Shown here: piece after piece, positions 26,844-35,386 of the stretch
Position numbering within the stretch: the first letter of the stretch is position 1
How the letters are laid out: each line of letters opens with the position of its first letter
Source: Chitinophaga sp. CF418
Lineage (GTDB): Bacteria; Bacteroidota; Bacteroidia; Chitinophagales; Chitinophagaceae
Direction: 5' to 3'
DNA length: 64,000 nucleotides
Assembly: GCF_900142925.1 (NCBI RefSeq)
Contig: NZ_FRCN01000012.1
Span: forward strand, 62,001 to 126,000
Made by a program: the position numbers and the translations under genes
Notes under the pieces: generated by a model
What the model was told of the DNA's origin: nothing
Database searches by the model: none
What the model saw: only the letters and a program-made list of their open reading frames with translations

Positions 26844-29174
26844 ATGATGTTTTTCAGCAAAAGTATTATCACAATTATCGTCGCAGCCTTGCCGGTAGCA
26901 TACTGCACCGCACAAAGCCATGCGTTGGAACTAAAGTATGACAAACCGGCAAAGGAATGGGAGGAAACGCTGCCCCTTGGTAATGGCCGTTTAGGTATGA
27001 TGCCCGATGGCGGTATAACTACCGAGAAGATCGTACTGAACGATATCACGCTCTGGTCAGGCGCACCGCAGGATGCCAACAATTATGAAGCTTATAAGCA
27101 ACTGCCGCGTATCAGGCAGTTGCTGAAAGAAGGCAGGAATGATGAGGCTCAGGCGTTGATGGACAAGGACTTCATCTGCACCGGCAAAGGTTCGGGCAGC
27201 GCGCCTTTTGGCTGTTACCAGGTATTGGGCGAATTGCAGGTACAGTTTGAAGGTGCTGCCAGTGGTACGCCGGAACAGTATGAAAGAACACTGTCGCTGG
27301 AACAGGCCATCGCTACCTGTAGCTATAAAGCAGATGGCGTTACTTACAAACGCGAATACTTTACCAGCTATGGGGATGACCTGGGGATGATCCGGTTAAC
27401 AGCAGATCAGCCGGGGAAGCTCAATTGTCGTGTGACGATGAGCAGGCCGGAGAGATCATCCAGCCGTATTAGTGGCAATGCACTGGAACTGTATGGTCAG
27501 CTGGATAATGGCACTGACGGTAAAGGCATGCAATACCAGGCTACTGTTAAAGCCAGCATTAAAGATGGCGCTATCAGTACGGAAGGAAACGCACTGGTGA
27601 TCAGGAACGCTACGGAGATTATTTTGTATGTGGCTGCCGGTACGGATTTCAGGAATCCCGACTTCAAAAAGAAGATCGATCAGACACTGGCAGCTGCTAT
27701 AAAGAAAAGCTATGCCATCCAACGGAAACAGCATATCAATAACTACGGTAAACTGTTTAACAGAGTACAGCTAAGCCTCGGAAAAGGCGCCGCCAGTGCA
27801 TTACCAACAGACAAACGTCTGGCGGCCTTTTACAACAATTCAGCAGCTGACAAAGAACTGCCGGTACTCTTTTACCAGTTTGGCCGTTACCTGCTGATAT
27901 CCAGTACCAGGCCAGGGCTGCTGCCACCGAATTTACAGGGACTCTGGGCCAACCAGGTACAAACGCCATGGAATGGCGACTATCACCTCGACGTGAATGT
28001 ACAGATGAACCACTGGCCGGTGGAAGTGTCTAATCTTTCAGAACTGAACCTGCCACTGGCTGACCTGGTAAAGGGATTGGTGGAACCCGGCAAAAGAAGC
28101 GCCCGTGCCTATTACAATGCACCGGGTTGGGTAGCGCATGTCATCACCAATGTATGGGGTTTTACAGAACCCGGGGAAAGCGCTTCCTGGGGAGCTACCA
28201 AGTCAGGCTCAGGATGGTTGTGCAATAACCTGTGGGAGCACTATGCATTCACCAACGATAAGCGTTACCTGGCGGATATCTATCCTGTGATAAAAGAATC
28301 TGCCCTGTTCTATAACAGCCTGCTGATCAAAGATGAAAAGACGGGCTGGCTGGTCATGTCTCCCTCTTCTTCTCCTGAGAATGCATTCTATTTACCGAAT
28401 GGTAAACATGCCAGTATCTGTATCGGGGCTACTATTGATAACCAGATCGTACGTGACCTGTTCAACAACGTTATTACAGCATCAGTTACATTGGGTAAGG
28501 ACAGTGCATTCAGAAAAGAGCTACAGCAGAAGATAGCCATGCTTCCTCCCCCCGGTGTGATCTCCAAAGACGGCAGGATCATGGAATGGCTGGAAGACTA
28601 CAAAGAAACCGATCCGCAGCACCGGCATATCTCCCATCTCTGGGGACTGTATCCTGCATCACTGATCACGGCCGAAAACACACCTGATCTGGCAGCGGCA
28701 GCAAAGAAAACGCTGGAAGTGCGAGGTGATGATGGTCCCAGCTGGACCATCGCTTACAAGCTGTTGTTCTGGGCAAGACTGCAGGACGGCAACCGCTCAT
28801 TCAAACTATTACGGGAACTGCTGAAACCCACCGCCAGAACTGATATCAACTATGGCGCAGGTGGGGGCGTATACCAGAACATGTTATCCGCAGGCCCACC
28901 CTTCCAGATAGATGGCAACTTCGGCGCTACTGCGGGTATCGCTGAAATGCTGTTACAGAGCCATGCAGGATTTATCAATCTGCTGCCATCTGTTCCCGAC
29001 CAGTGGAAGGCGGAAGGCGCTGTAAAGGGACTAAAAGCACGCGGGAATTTCACCGTGGACTTTGTGTGGAAAGATGGTAAGGTGATCAGTTACAAGGTTA
29101 CTTCTCCTATACCACGTAAAGTGAAAGTAAAAATCAACGGCGTGATGAAAACCCTCACTGCCACTAAAATCTGA
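26844..29174 (+). CDS. Glycoside hydrolase family 95 alpha-L-fucosidase (or alpha-L-galactosidase)
   Basis: 776 residues, a normal GH95 length, with an export signal (cleavage near CTAQ). The GH95 N-terminal domain is unmistakable: EWEETLPLGNGRLGMM, then LNDITLWSGAP. In the (alpha/alpha)6 barrel, Glu512 in SPSSSPENAF corresponds to the general acid and Asp690 in IDGNFG to the partner Asp of the inverting mechanism known from bifidobacterial AfcA. The Asn pair of AfcA aligns with DVNVQMNHW, where the first position is Asp383 and the second Asn385. It would release terminal alpha-1,2-L-fucose in the periplasm, feeding the next three genes. GH95 also contains L-galactosidases, so specificity is not certain. 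Confidence 0.92.
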   Translation: MMFFSKSIITIIVAALPVAYCTAQSHALELKYDKPAKEWEETLPLGNGRLGMMPDGGITTEKIVLNDITLWSGAPQDANNYEAYKQLPRIRQLLKEGRNDEAQALMDKDFICTGKGSGSAPFGCYQVLGELQVQFEGAASGTPEQYERTLSLEQAIATCSYKADGVTYKREYFTSYGDDLGMIRLTADQPGKLNCRVTMSRPERSSSRISGNALELYGQLDNGTDGKGMQYQATVKASIKDGAISTEGNALVIRNATEIILYVAAGTDFRNPDFKKKIDQTLAAAIKKSYAIQRKQHINNYGKLFNRVQLSLGKGAASALPTDKRLAAFYNNSAADKELPVLFYQFGRYLLISSTRPGLLPPNLQGLWANQVQTPWNGDYHLDVNVQMNHWPVEVSNLSELNLPLADLVKGLVEPGKRSARAYYNAPGWVAHVITNVWGFTEPGESASWGATKSGSGWLCNNLWEHYAFTNDKRYLADIYPVIKESALFYNSLLIKDEKTGWLVMSPSSSPENAFYLPNGKHASICIGATIDNQIVRDLFNNVITASVTLGKDSAFRKELQQKIAMLPPPGVISKDGRIMEWLEDYKETDPQHRHISHLWGLYPASLITAENTPDLAAAAKKTLEVRGDDGPSWTIAYKLLFWARLQDGNRSFKLLRELLKPTARTDINYGAGGGVYQNMLSAGPPFQIDGNFGATAGIAEMLLQSHAGFINLLPSVPDQWKAEGAVKGLKARGNFTVDFVWKDGKVISYKVTSPIPRKVKVKINGVMKTLTATKI

Positions 29175-29179
29175 TCTGC

Positions 29180-30403
29180 ATGATACAACATACATCTACG
29201 AAGGACGTCCGCTATCCTTTAGGACAGGGAGCGGGCAGCGATGCTATTCACCGTGATCCTGTTTATTCCTATGCCGTAACGCAATTACACGACGACAGCG
29301 GTCTTGTAGGCACCGGCCTTGCTTTCACGCTTGGAGAAGGGAATGACCTGGTTTGCAAAGCGGCAGATTTCTACGCTGCACAGCTAAGAGGGAAAGACAT
29401 AGAAGAGGTGATGGCTAATTTCGGAAGCCTCTTTTATCAATTCTCCAACGAACAGCAATTCCGCTGGCTGGGGCCACACAAAGGCGTGGTACACCTTGGA
29501 TTGGCATCTGTTACAAATGCCTGTTATGACCTCTGGGCAAAAAAAAGAGGCGTACCACTCTGGAAACTGCTGATCGATCTTTCTCCGGAAGCCTTGCTGA
29601 ATACACTGGATCTCTCCTATCTTGAAGATGAACTGACAAGAGAAGAGGCACTGGCGTTGATCAAAGCCAACAGTGCCGGAAAAGATTTGCGTCAGCAGAT
29701 TACAGCAACGGGCTATCCGGGTTATGATACATCTATTGGCTGGTTCAATTATTCTGACGATAAAGTAAAAGAGAATGTAAAAAAAGCCGTGGCCGAAGGT
29801 TTTACTGCGATGAAATTAAAAGTAGGATCCACAGACCCGGAACGTGACATCCGCCGCGCGAACCTGGTCAGGGAAGCTGCGGGAGACAAGGTAAAGATCA
29901 TGCTGGATGCCAATCAGCAGTGGACATTGCCACAGGCCTTACAGATCTGCAGCAGGCTACAGCAGATGAACCCATACTGGATAGAAGAGCCTACTCATCC
30001 TGATGATGTGCTGGCCCATCAGAAACTGGCCACCGCTATTGCACCCGTGAAACTGGCATTAGGAGAACATGTACCGAACCGTATCATCTTCAAAAACTAC
30101 CTGCAAACGAAATGTGCAGGCTTCATGCAGGTAGATGCAGTACGTGTAGGCGGCGTAAGTGAATTCATCACCATCAGTCTCTTATGCCGGAAATTCGGCG
30201 TTCCTGTAGTGCCTCATGTGGGCGATATGGGACAGCTCCATCAGCATCTTGTGCTCTTCAATCACATTACCTTAGGACATGAGGCGCTGTTCCTGGAGCA
30301 TATACCGCATCTGCAGCAACATTTCAGGCATCCTGTCAATATCCGGGAAGGTGTTTACCAGACGCCCCGGGAGGCAGGCAGCAGCTGTGATCTTATCATC
30401 TAA
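29180..30403 (+). CDS. L-fuconate dehydratase (enolase superfamily)
   Basis: 407 residues. The N-terminus reads STKDVRYPLGQGAGSDAIH, the pattern of bacterial FucD and human ENOSF1, as do LGPHKGVVHLGLASVTNACY and DLWAKKRGVPLWKLL. Enolase-superfamily catalytic residues are in place: the K212-L-K214 motif, metal ligands Asp243 (LDANQQW), Glu269 (WIEEP) and Glu296 (LGEH), and His346 in VVPHVGD. It dehydrates L-fuconate to 2-keto-3-deoxy-L-fuconate in the cytoplasm, the third step of oxidative fucose catabolism. It starts 5 bp after the GH95 stop, so the genes are tightly linked. Confidence 0.9.
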   Translation: MIQHTSTKDVRYPLGQGAGSDAIHRDPVYSYAVTQLHDDSGLVGTGLAFTLGEGNDLVCKAADFYAAQLRGKDIEEVMANFGSLFYQFSNEQQFRWLGPHKGVVHLGLASVTNACYDLWAKKRGVPLWKLLIDLSPEALLNTLDLSYLEDELTREEALALIKANSAGKDLRQQITATGYPGYDTSIGWFNYSDDKVKENVKKAVAEGFTAMKLKVGSTDPERDIRRANLVREAAGDKVKIMLDANQQWTLPQALQICSRLQQMNPYWIEEPTHPDDVLAHQKLATAIAPVKLALGEHVPNRIIFKNYLQTKCAGFMQVDAVRVGGVSEFITISLLCRKFGVPVVPHVGDMGQLHQHLVLFNHITLGHEALFLEHIPHLQQHFRHPVNIREGVYQTPREAGSSCDLII

Positions 30404-30414
30404 TAAACTTTCCT

Positions 30415-32061
30415 ATGATAAAAACGCCTGACATCATCATCAGTATACTGTACATCCTGATCATTGTAAGTATAGGGCTCTGGGCAGGTTTGAAAAAGAA
30501 GAAGGATACCAGCGCCTCCAACGATTATTTCCTGGCAGGCAAATCATTACGCTGGCCGATGATCGGCATGGCCTTATTTGCCACCAATATTTCCTGCCTG
30601 CACCTGGTAAGCCTGGCGCAAAGCGGATTTGACGAAGGACTGCTCAGTGGCAATTTCGAATGGATGGCCGCCTTTACACTCATCCTGCTGGCCTTATTCT
30701 TTGCTCCATTTTATATACGCAGTGGTGTAAGCACCTTACCTGATTTCCTGGAGAGGCGTTACAACCGTGCATGCAGGGACTGGCTCACATTCATCTCGAT
30801 CATCTCTGCCATTACCGTTCATATTGCATTCTCGTTGCTTACAGGCGGGATTGTGCTGGAGACGCTTTTAGGCTTTGACATGTATACCAGTGTGACCGTC
30901 ATTGCAGTTATCACGGCCGTCTACACTATTATCGGCGGACTGCGTGCGGTAGTAGTGACCGAAAGTATTCAGACGGTAGTACTGGTAGCCGGCGCTGTGA
31001 TCATCACGGTGATCTGCTTAAATAAAATGGGTGGTTGGAACGCGATGACGGCTACCCTGCAGGAGCATCAGGAATTACAAAAGCTGAAGATGTTGCGTCC
31101 CTCTGGCGATGGCAGTCAGCTGCCCTGGTATGCCGTATTCCTGGGTTACCCGGTACTGGGCATCTGGTACTGGTGCGCCGATCAGACAATCGTACAGCGA
31201 ATACTGGGTGCAAAGGACGAGAACCATGCCAGGACAGGAGCGCTGTTCTGCGGCTTTATCAAAATACTGCCGGTATTCATCTTCATATTACCAGGATTGC
31301 TGGCCAGTACACTGGCACAGAAGGGATTACTGGACATCAGCGCCCTTCAGTATGTCGATGTCTTTGGCAAACCAGCGGTGAACAGTAAGGGGATCTATAC
31401 ACTGATGATCACCCAGCTGGTACCAACAGGGCTGGTGGGTATCATAGTAGCTGCATTGCTGTCGGGATTAATGAGTCAGGTATCAGGCGCCTTAAACTCC
31501 ATTTCCACACTGGTGAGTTTTGATCTGTACAAGCGCTTCAAACCATCAGCCAATGAGCAGGAACTGGTGCGTATGGGACGTATATCTGCCGGTATTGCCC
31601 TGGTGCTTTCCATCCTGCTCCTGCCCTTGCTGAACAACTATAGCAGCCTTTTCAATGGTGTGAACGATATCATCTCACATATCGCACCACCGATCACCTG
31701 CGTGTTCCTGTTAGGCATTTTCTGGAAGAAAGCTTCCGCAAAGGCAGCACAGATCACGCTGTTGGCAGGATCTTCTCTGGGCGCACTGGTGTATACCGTC
31801 AACAAATTATACCCATATACTTTCCTGAAAGAGATCCCCTTTCTGATGATGGCATTTTATCTTTTTGTAGCCTGTTGCATCATCCAGGTATCATTCTCCC
31901 TGTTGTATCCTATGCAGCATACAGCAGTAAGCGGAACGCTGTACTGGAAATCGCCCGGAGAGCCATTGCAGGATAAGGGCTGGAAAGGATTGGGGAACTA
32001 CAAAATGTTATCAGCACTGTTACTGCTGGTAATGACCGTACTGTATTTCATTTTTAAATAG
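30415..32061 (+). CDS. Sodium/solute symporter (SSS family), probable fucose importer
   Basis: 548 residues with 13-14 hydrophobic helices. SSS-family features are DYFLAGKSLRWPMIGMALFA near residue 37, the IYTLMITQLVPTGLVGII segment, and SGLMSQVSGALNSISTLVSF near residue 350. The overall layout is closest to the SGLT-type sugar:sodium symporters of Bacteroidota PULs. Placed between fuconate dehydratase and the SDR, it probably moves L-fucose released by GH95 across the inner membrane. Substrate is inferred from context only; a related deoxy sugar or L-galactose is possible. Confidence 0.88.
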   Translation: MIKTPDIIISILYILIIVSIGLWAGLKKKKDTSASNDYFLAGKSLRWPMIGMALFATNISCLHLVSLAQSGFDEGLLSGNFEWMAAFTLILLALFFAPFYIRSGVSTLPDFLERRYNRACRDWLTFISIISAITVHIAFSLLTGGIVLETLLGFDMYTSVTVIAVITAVYTIIGGLRAVVVTESIQTVVLVAGAVIITVICLNKMGGWNAMTATLQEHQELQKLKMLRPSGDGSQLPWYAVFLGYPVLGIWYWCADQTIVQRILGAKDENHARTGALFCGFIKILPVFIFILPGLLASTLAQKGLLDISALQYVDVFGKPAVNSKGIYTLMITQLVPTGLVGIIVAALLSGLMSQVSGALNSISTLVSFDLYKRFKPSANEQELVRMGRISAGIALVLSILLLPLLNNYSSLFNGVNDIISHIAPPITCVFLLGIFWKKASAKAAQITLLAGSSLGALVYTVNKLYPYTFLKEIPFLMMAFYLFVACCIIQVSFSLLYPMQHTAVSGTLYWKSPGEPLQDKGWKGLGNYKMLSALLLLVMTVLYFIFK

Positions 32062-32089
32062 AGACCACTCAAGAACAAAATAACTACAC

Positions 32090-32878
32090 ATGCAACTTTT
32101 GACCGGTAAAATAATATTGCTGACTGGAGGATCCAGGGGTATTGGATTTGAATGTGCTTTAAAATATGCAGAGGCCGGGGCCACGGTAGTGATCCTGTCC
32201 AATGACCCCGTTTCACTGGCATCCGCCATTGCTGAATTAGGAGCATCACATTCCGCTATTCTGGCTGATATTTCCGTACCAGCCGATGTAGAACGCGCTA
32301 TTCAGCAGACATTGGAAAAATATGGCAGACTCGATGTGATCCATAACAATGCTGGCATTGCACATCCTTCAAGTCCCCTGCACGAAACCAGTGAGACAGA
32401 ATGGGACGAGGTAATGAATGTCAACCTGAAAAGTATATTCCTGACCACCCGGTATGGCATTGAGGCCCTGAAACAAAGCAAAGGATGCATCATTAACACA
32501 AGTAGCCTTGTTGGAGAAATCGGCCAGGAAAATCATGCTGCCTATACGGCTAGTAAGGGAGCGGTGAATTCACTGACAAAGTCAATGGCGCTGGACTATG
32601 CGCCCCTTCAGATACGGGTGAATGCCGTAGCGCCTGCAGGAGTATGGACGCCTATGTTGCGGGAATGGGGTCAGCATCAGAATAACGGGCAGGGTATTGA
32701 ACAATATATGAATGCCATCCATCCTTTGGGTTATTGTCCTGAAGGAGATGTGATTGCAGATGCCTGTGTTTTTCTTGCTTCTGATAAAGCACGTTTTATT
32801 ACAGGGCATGTGATGCATGTCAGCGGAGGCGCAGAGCTGGGGTACAGGGCCTTGCTACAGGCAAAGGAAGCCGTGTAG
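32090..32878 (+). CDS. SDR-family dehydrogenase of L-fucose oxidation
   Basis: 262 residues, classical short-chain dehydrogenase. The Rossmann motif TGGSRGIG is at about residues 10-17 and NNAG near residue 88. Ser139/140 in INTSSLVG and Y152-x3-K156 (YTASK) form the catalytic set, and the C-terminal HVMHVSGG is typical. As last gene of the fucose run it could be L-fucose dehydrogenase (first step) or 2-keto-3-deoxy-L-fuconate 4-dehydrogenase (fourth step). Both activities occur in SDR proteins of this length, and sequence inspection cannot separate them. It is followed by a repeat element rather than by the missing lactonase or hydrolase genes. Confidence 0.85.
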   Translation: MQLLTGKIILLTGGSRGIGFECALKYAEAGATVVILSNDPVSLASAIAELGASHSAILADISVPADVERAIQQTLEKYGRLDVIHNNAGIAHPSSPLHETSETEWDEVMNVNLKSIFLTTRYGIEALKQSKGCIINTSSLVGEIGQENHAAYTASKGAVNSLTKSMALDYAPLQIRVNAVAPAGVWTPMLREWGQHQNNGQGIEQYMNAIHPLGYCPEGDVIADACVFLASDKARFITGHVMHVSGGAELGYRALLQAKEAV

Positions 32879-32882
32879 ATAT

Positions 32883-32944
32883 CCGCTGCATTTAGCTCGC
32901 CTCAGGCGAGGCGTCGTGTTTGTAGCCCCGGGTGCAACCCCGGG
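32883..32944 (+). repeat. Dispersed repeat, copy 1 (GCATTTAGCTC ... TTTGTAGCCCCGGG)
   Basis: A palindrome-rich unit containing CTCGCCTCAGGCGAG and CCCGGGTGCAACCCCGGG, located just after the SDR gene. Units with this layout are common interspersed repeats in Bacteroidota genomes. Confidence 0.8.
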
Positions 32945-32966
32945 AATACGGCGCAAACGTCGGTAA

Positions 32967-33210
32967 CATCATTCGCTGCATTTAGCTCCGTCAGGAGCGC
33001 CCGTGTTTGTAGCCCGGGGTGCAACCCCGGGTGGTGGCGCGGGTCACCGAAGCCCGAAATCCCCGGTAACGCCGACGTGCGAATTCAAACATTCAAAACA
33101 TGGGATATAAAACGGAATGCAAAACGTACGGATTCAAACATCATACGCCCGGGGTTGCCTCGCGCTACAAACACGGGCGCTCCTAACGGAGCTGATCACA
33201 GCGAATGATG
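32967..33210. mobile_element. Composite palindromic element: two dispersed-repeat copies as 47-bp inverted arms
   Basis: Left arm 32967-33013 and right arm 33164-33210 are reverse complements with a few mismatches, from CATCATTCGCTG to GTTTGTAGC. They include dispersed-repeat copies at 32972-33031 (plus) and 33147-33205 (minus). The 150-bp interior encodes nothing recognisable. The shape resembles a non-autonomous MITE-like element, but no target duplication was identified, so mobility is inference. It sits beside a truncated gene (33240-33431). Confidence 0.5.
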
Positions 33211-33239
33211 AACCAAAAACGATATAAATATTATTAAGC

Positions 33240-33431
33240 TCAATTTATGGTCGCATTGACAATACAGTCAATCACCTTTTCAGCGCTACAATTATTGAGC
33301 CCAGCTCCCCAGCAGGCATTAAACTCCAACAAAAACCAGCCGGCTTGTTCGTTATAGGCGATATCAACGACAACGACCCGGGGCAGATATTTTTGATTGT
33401 TAGTGAGTATAATGGATAAACTTCCTGCCAT
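33240..33431 (-). pseudogene. 3' remnant of an ATP-grasp (R2K clade-like) gene
   Basis: 63 residues. The stretch LPRVVVVDIAYNEQAGW followed by FLLEFNACWGAGLNNC matches the C-terminal end of ATP-grasp proteins of the R2K/DUF4343 type. There the Glu and Asn of EFN are the last metal ligands. Everything upstream that should carry the ATP-binding lobes is missing. The frame begins directly at the stop of the membrane protein gene, and the repeat element at 32967-33210 lies on the other side. It is best read as a decayed fragment left by rearrangement. A real 63-residue product is possible but could not be catalytic. Confidence 0.55.
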
Positions 33432-33857
33432 CTATTTCATTTTTTGCTTTAGAGAACTGGCAGCTACCAGCCAGAGAAGTAATACAGGTACTATTATGAT
33501 CAAAGCAAGTTCTGGCACGGTATGTAACATATTGCCCCACTGCCTCTGTGAGATGAGCATCATAACAACGTAAGTCACTAAAATTACACTTTCCAGCAAC
33601 CCATAGATAATGGCCGCTTTCACGTAGTTATGCCCTTTAATAAGACCGGCTCCCATTTTTTTTCCAAGGAGATAGGATGAAAGAAACAACAATGTAAAAA
33701 AGGCCCATACATAGATGTTCATCTGGGCTTGTAAATAGAAAAGTATACCGTTGGCAAAGTCTCCTCTTGTTTCCACAAACATCCAAAACAACTCCAGGAC
33801 AATCACTGCATACAATGTTATCTTACATACGTGTTTTCCTGCTGCATTTGGCGTCAT
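33432..33857 (-). CDS. Four-helix integral membrane protein, unrecognised
   Basis: 141 residues with four hydrophobic helices (about 13-30, 46-65, 80-102 and 113-133) and a Lys-rich tail (SLKQKMK). I do not recognise the family; the fold resembles generic small membrane proteins of Bacteroidota. Its stop codon is followed immediately by the start of the ATP-grasp remnant on the same strand and in the same frame. It is divergent from the Imm35-like gene at 33972. Confidence 0.6.
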   Translation of the reverse strand: MTPNAAGKHVCKITLYAVIVLELFWMFVETRGDFANGILFYLQAQMNIYVWAFFTLLFLSSYLLGKKMGAGLIKGHNYVKAAIIYGLLESVILVTYVVMMLISQRQWGNMLHTVPELALIIIVPVLLLWLVAASSLKQKMK

Positions 33858-33971
33858 AATAATTGGGATATCTGAATGACTAGCGTATACGTTGATCTAT
33901 CTAAGTTACACATTCCGGTGCATTCTTTCTCCGAAAGAAAAGTTAACTTCGCCGTTCTCAAGAAAAAAAAT

Positions 33972-34469
33972 ATGCTATCCTTTGAACAGGCAAGAGATAT
34001 TGCCGAAAAACATCTTGATATACCCCGTAATTCCGGGGATAAATACGATATAATAATTATCGAAAAATATATCATTGAAAGACCTTACGCCTGGATCTTC
34101 CCTTATAATACAAAGGGGGCCATCGAAGGCGATATTCTATACGCGTTGGGCGGCAATTCACCTGTCTTCGTCGATAGACATGACGGCACCATTTCAAGGT
34201 TCCCATCATATCTCAGCATGGAAGGCATGATTGATGTATATGAGGAACAGCGTAAAAGCTGGCACTTGAAGCTAACTATTAATATCTACTCAGAAATCAG
34301 CAAGCTACTGACCCTCAAGCGACTCCTTAATCTATCTCAAAACGAGCTGGCGGTTTTAAAAGCTAAAGAGGAAGCCGTCCTTGACAAAGGAGCTCAAACA
34401 AGACTAAAGCAGCTGTCTGGAATACTGTCCCAACATGGAATAAATACAGAAGTATTATTGGCGGATTGA
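33972..34469 (+). CDS. Imm35/YrhB-like immunity protein with C-terminal extension
   Basis: 165 residues from the ATG at 33972 (MLSFEQARDIAEKHL); the frame is open from 33876 but the added part overlaps the upstream promoter region and looks non-coding. Residues 1-95 match the Imm35/YrhB layout: a start with an AEKHL helix, then YAWIFPYNTKGAIEG, LGGNSPVFVDRHDGTI and MEGMIDVYEEQ. Imm35 proteins protect against polymorphic toxins by direct binding. The last 65 residues are a helical extension unlike the basic family. No toxin gene is adjacent. An orphan immunity or housekeeping role is equally possible. Confidence 0.65.
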   Translation: MLSFEQARDIAEKHLDIPRNSGDKYDIIIIEKYIIERPYAWIFPYNTKGAIEGDILYALGGNSPVFVDRHDGTISRFPSYLSMEGMIDVYEEQRKSWHLKLTINIYSEISKLLTLKRLLNLSQNELAVLKAKEEAVLDKGAQTRLKQLSGILSQHGINTEVLLAD

Positions 34470-34483
34470 AATACACTTTCCCT

Positions 34484-35362
34484 CTATATCTGAACCTCAA
34501 AGCTGCTCTCTTCGGTAAGTACTCCTTTTATTACAGTAACCAGACAGTTATATAGCTGACCAAATTCATAACTCCTTTCGAAATTCTCAATCCTGCATAT
34601 CACATCATCACTACTAAGCTCCAGACCAATCTCAGGTTCTATATCACTATGAAACTGCATTAATGCTATAGTATCTCCTTCATCCTGCTGTACTCGCAGT
34701 ACCAGGATCTTTCTGCGGTTTTCATACGCATAGGCAATAATACTTTCGATCTTTTCTTTTATTAACGGCCCCGTTCCGGTTACCCCCTTCTGCATGGCCT
34801 GCAGCGTCTCCTGATTGACTGGCGCCCTAAGCAATAATTTTTCCACGCCACGGTAAAATTCAGCAAACCACTCCTCGCCTTTACCCATTGAAAATATTTC
34901 ATCCATCACCCGGGTATATATATCCAGATCATCGTCTGAAGTGTCAAGTACCCGCTCAAACAACATCTGCGCAGTAAAGATTTCTTGTTTGTTTGTCGCC
35001 CTTTTAAAGAAACCTGTATAGTAGGAAAGCAAAAACTCGTCAATTTTCACAGGAACGATTATTCCACTCTCAGCCGGAACTTCATCCAGTACCAGCAACA
35101 TTTCCAGGTCATCCGCTCCTGCGGCAATTTTGATATCATTGAAATACAATGTCACCCTCTCATGTTCAGGTATTTGTGTAAGTTTCTCACAATATGACTT
35201 TGCACACAATTCACACAATTCGTGTGACGTATCTGCCTGTAGCTGAACAAAGAATTCATCAGATGTTATTTCTCCCCTCTCAAACTTAGCGGATAACTCC
35301 TTCCCGGAGGCGACAGCCTGTTTATACCGTTGCCATAAAGCAGCATCTATTTTGTCAACCAT
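34484..35362 (-). CDS. Unrecognised cytoplasmic protein
   Basis: 292 residues, acidic, without signal peptide or membrane helix. A pair of cysteines (CELCAKSYC, near residue 50) might bind a metal or form a disulfide. The centre has FERVLDTSDDDLDIYTRVMD and the C-terminal half looks like an alpha/beta domain ending in a beta-rich segment. I do not recognise the family. It is the last gene of a minus-strand run with two envelope proteins upstream (24 bp from the nearest) and converges on the Imm35-like gene with 14 bp between stops. Confidence 0.6.
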   Translation of the reverse strand: MVDKIDAALWQRYKQAVASGKELSAKFERGEITSDEFFVQLQADTSHELCELCAKSYCEKLTQIPEHERVTLYFNDIKIAAGADDLEMLLVLDEVPAESGIIVPVKIDEFLLSYYTGFFKRATNKQEIFTAQMLFERVLDTSDDDLDIYTRVMDEIFSMGKGEEWFAEFYRGVEKLLLRAPVNQETLQAMQKGVTGTGPLIKEKIESIIAYAYENRRKILVLRVQQDEGDTIALMQFHSDIEPEIGLELSSDDVICRIENFERSYEFGQLYNCLVTVIKGVLTEESSFEVQI

Positions 35363-35386
35363 TGCTTCATTTTTATTAATCCCCGC

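Noticed and set aside
32967..33210. The palindromic repeats as a CRISPR array
   Set aside because: There are only three units in mixed orientation, no regular spacers and no cas genes.
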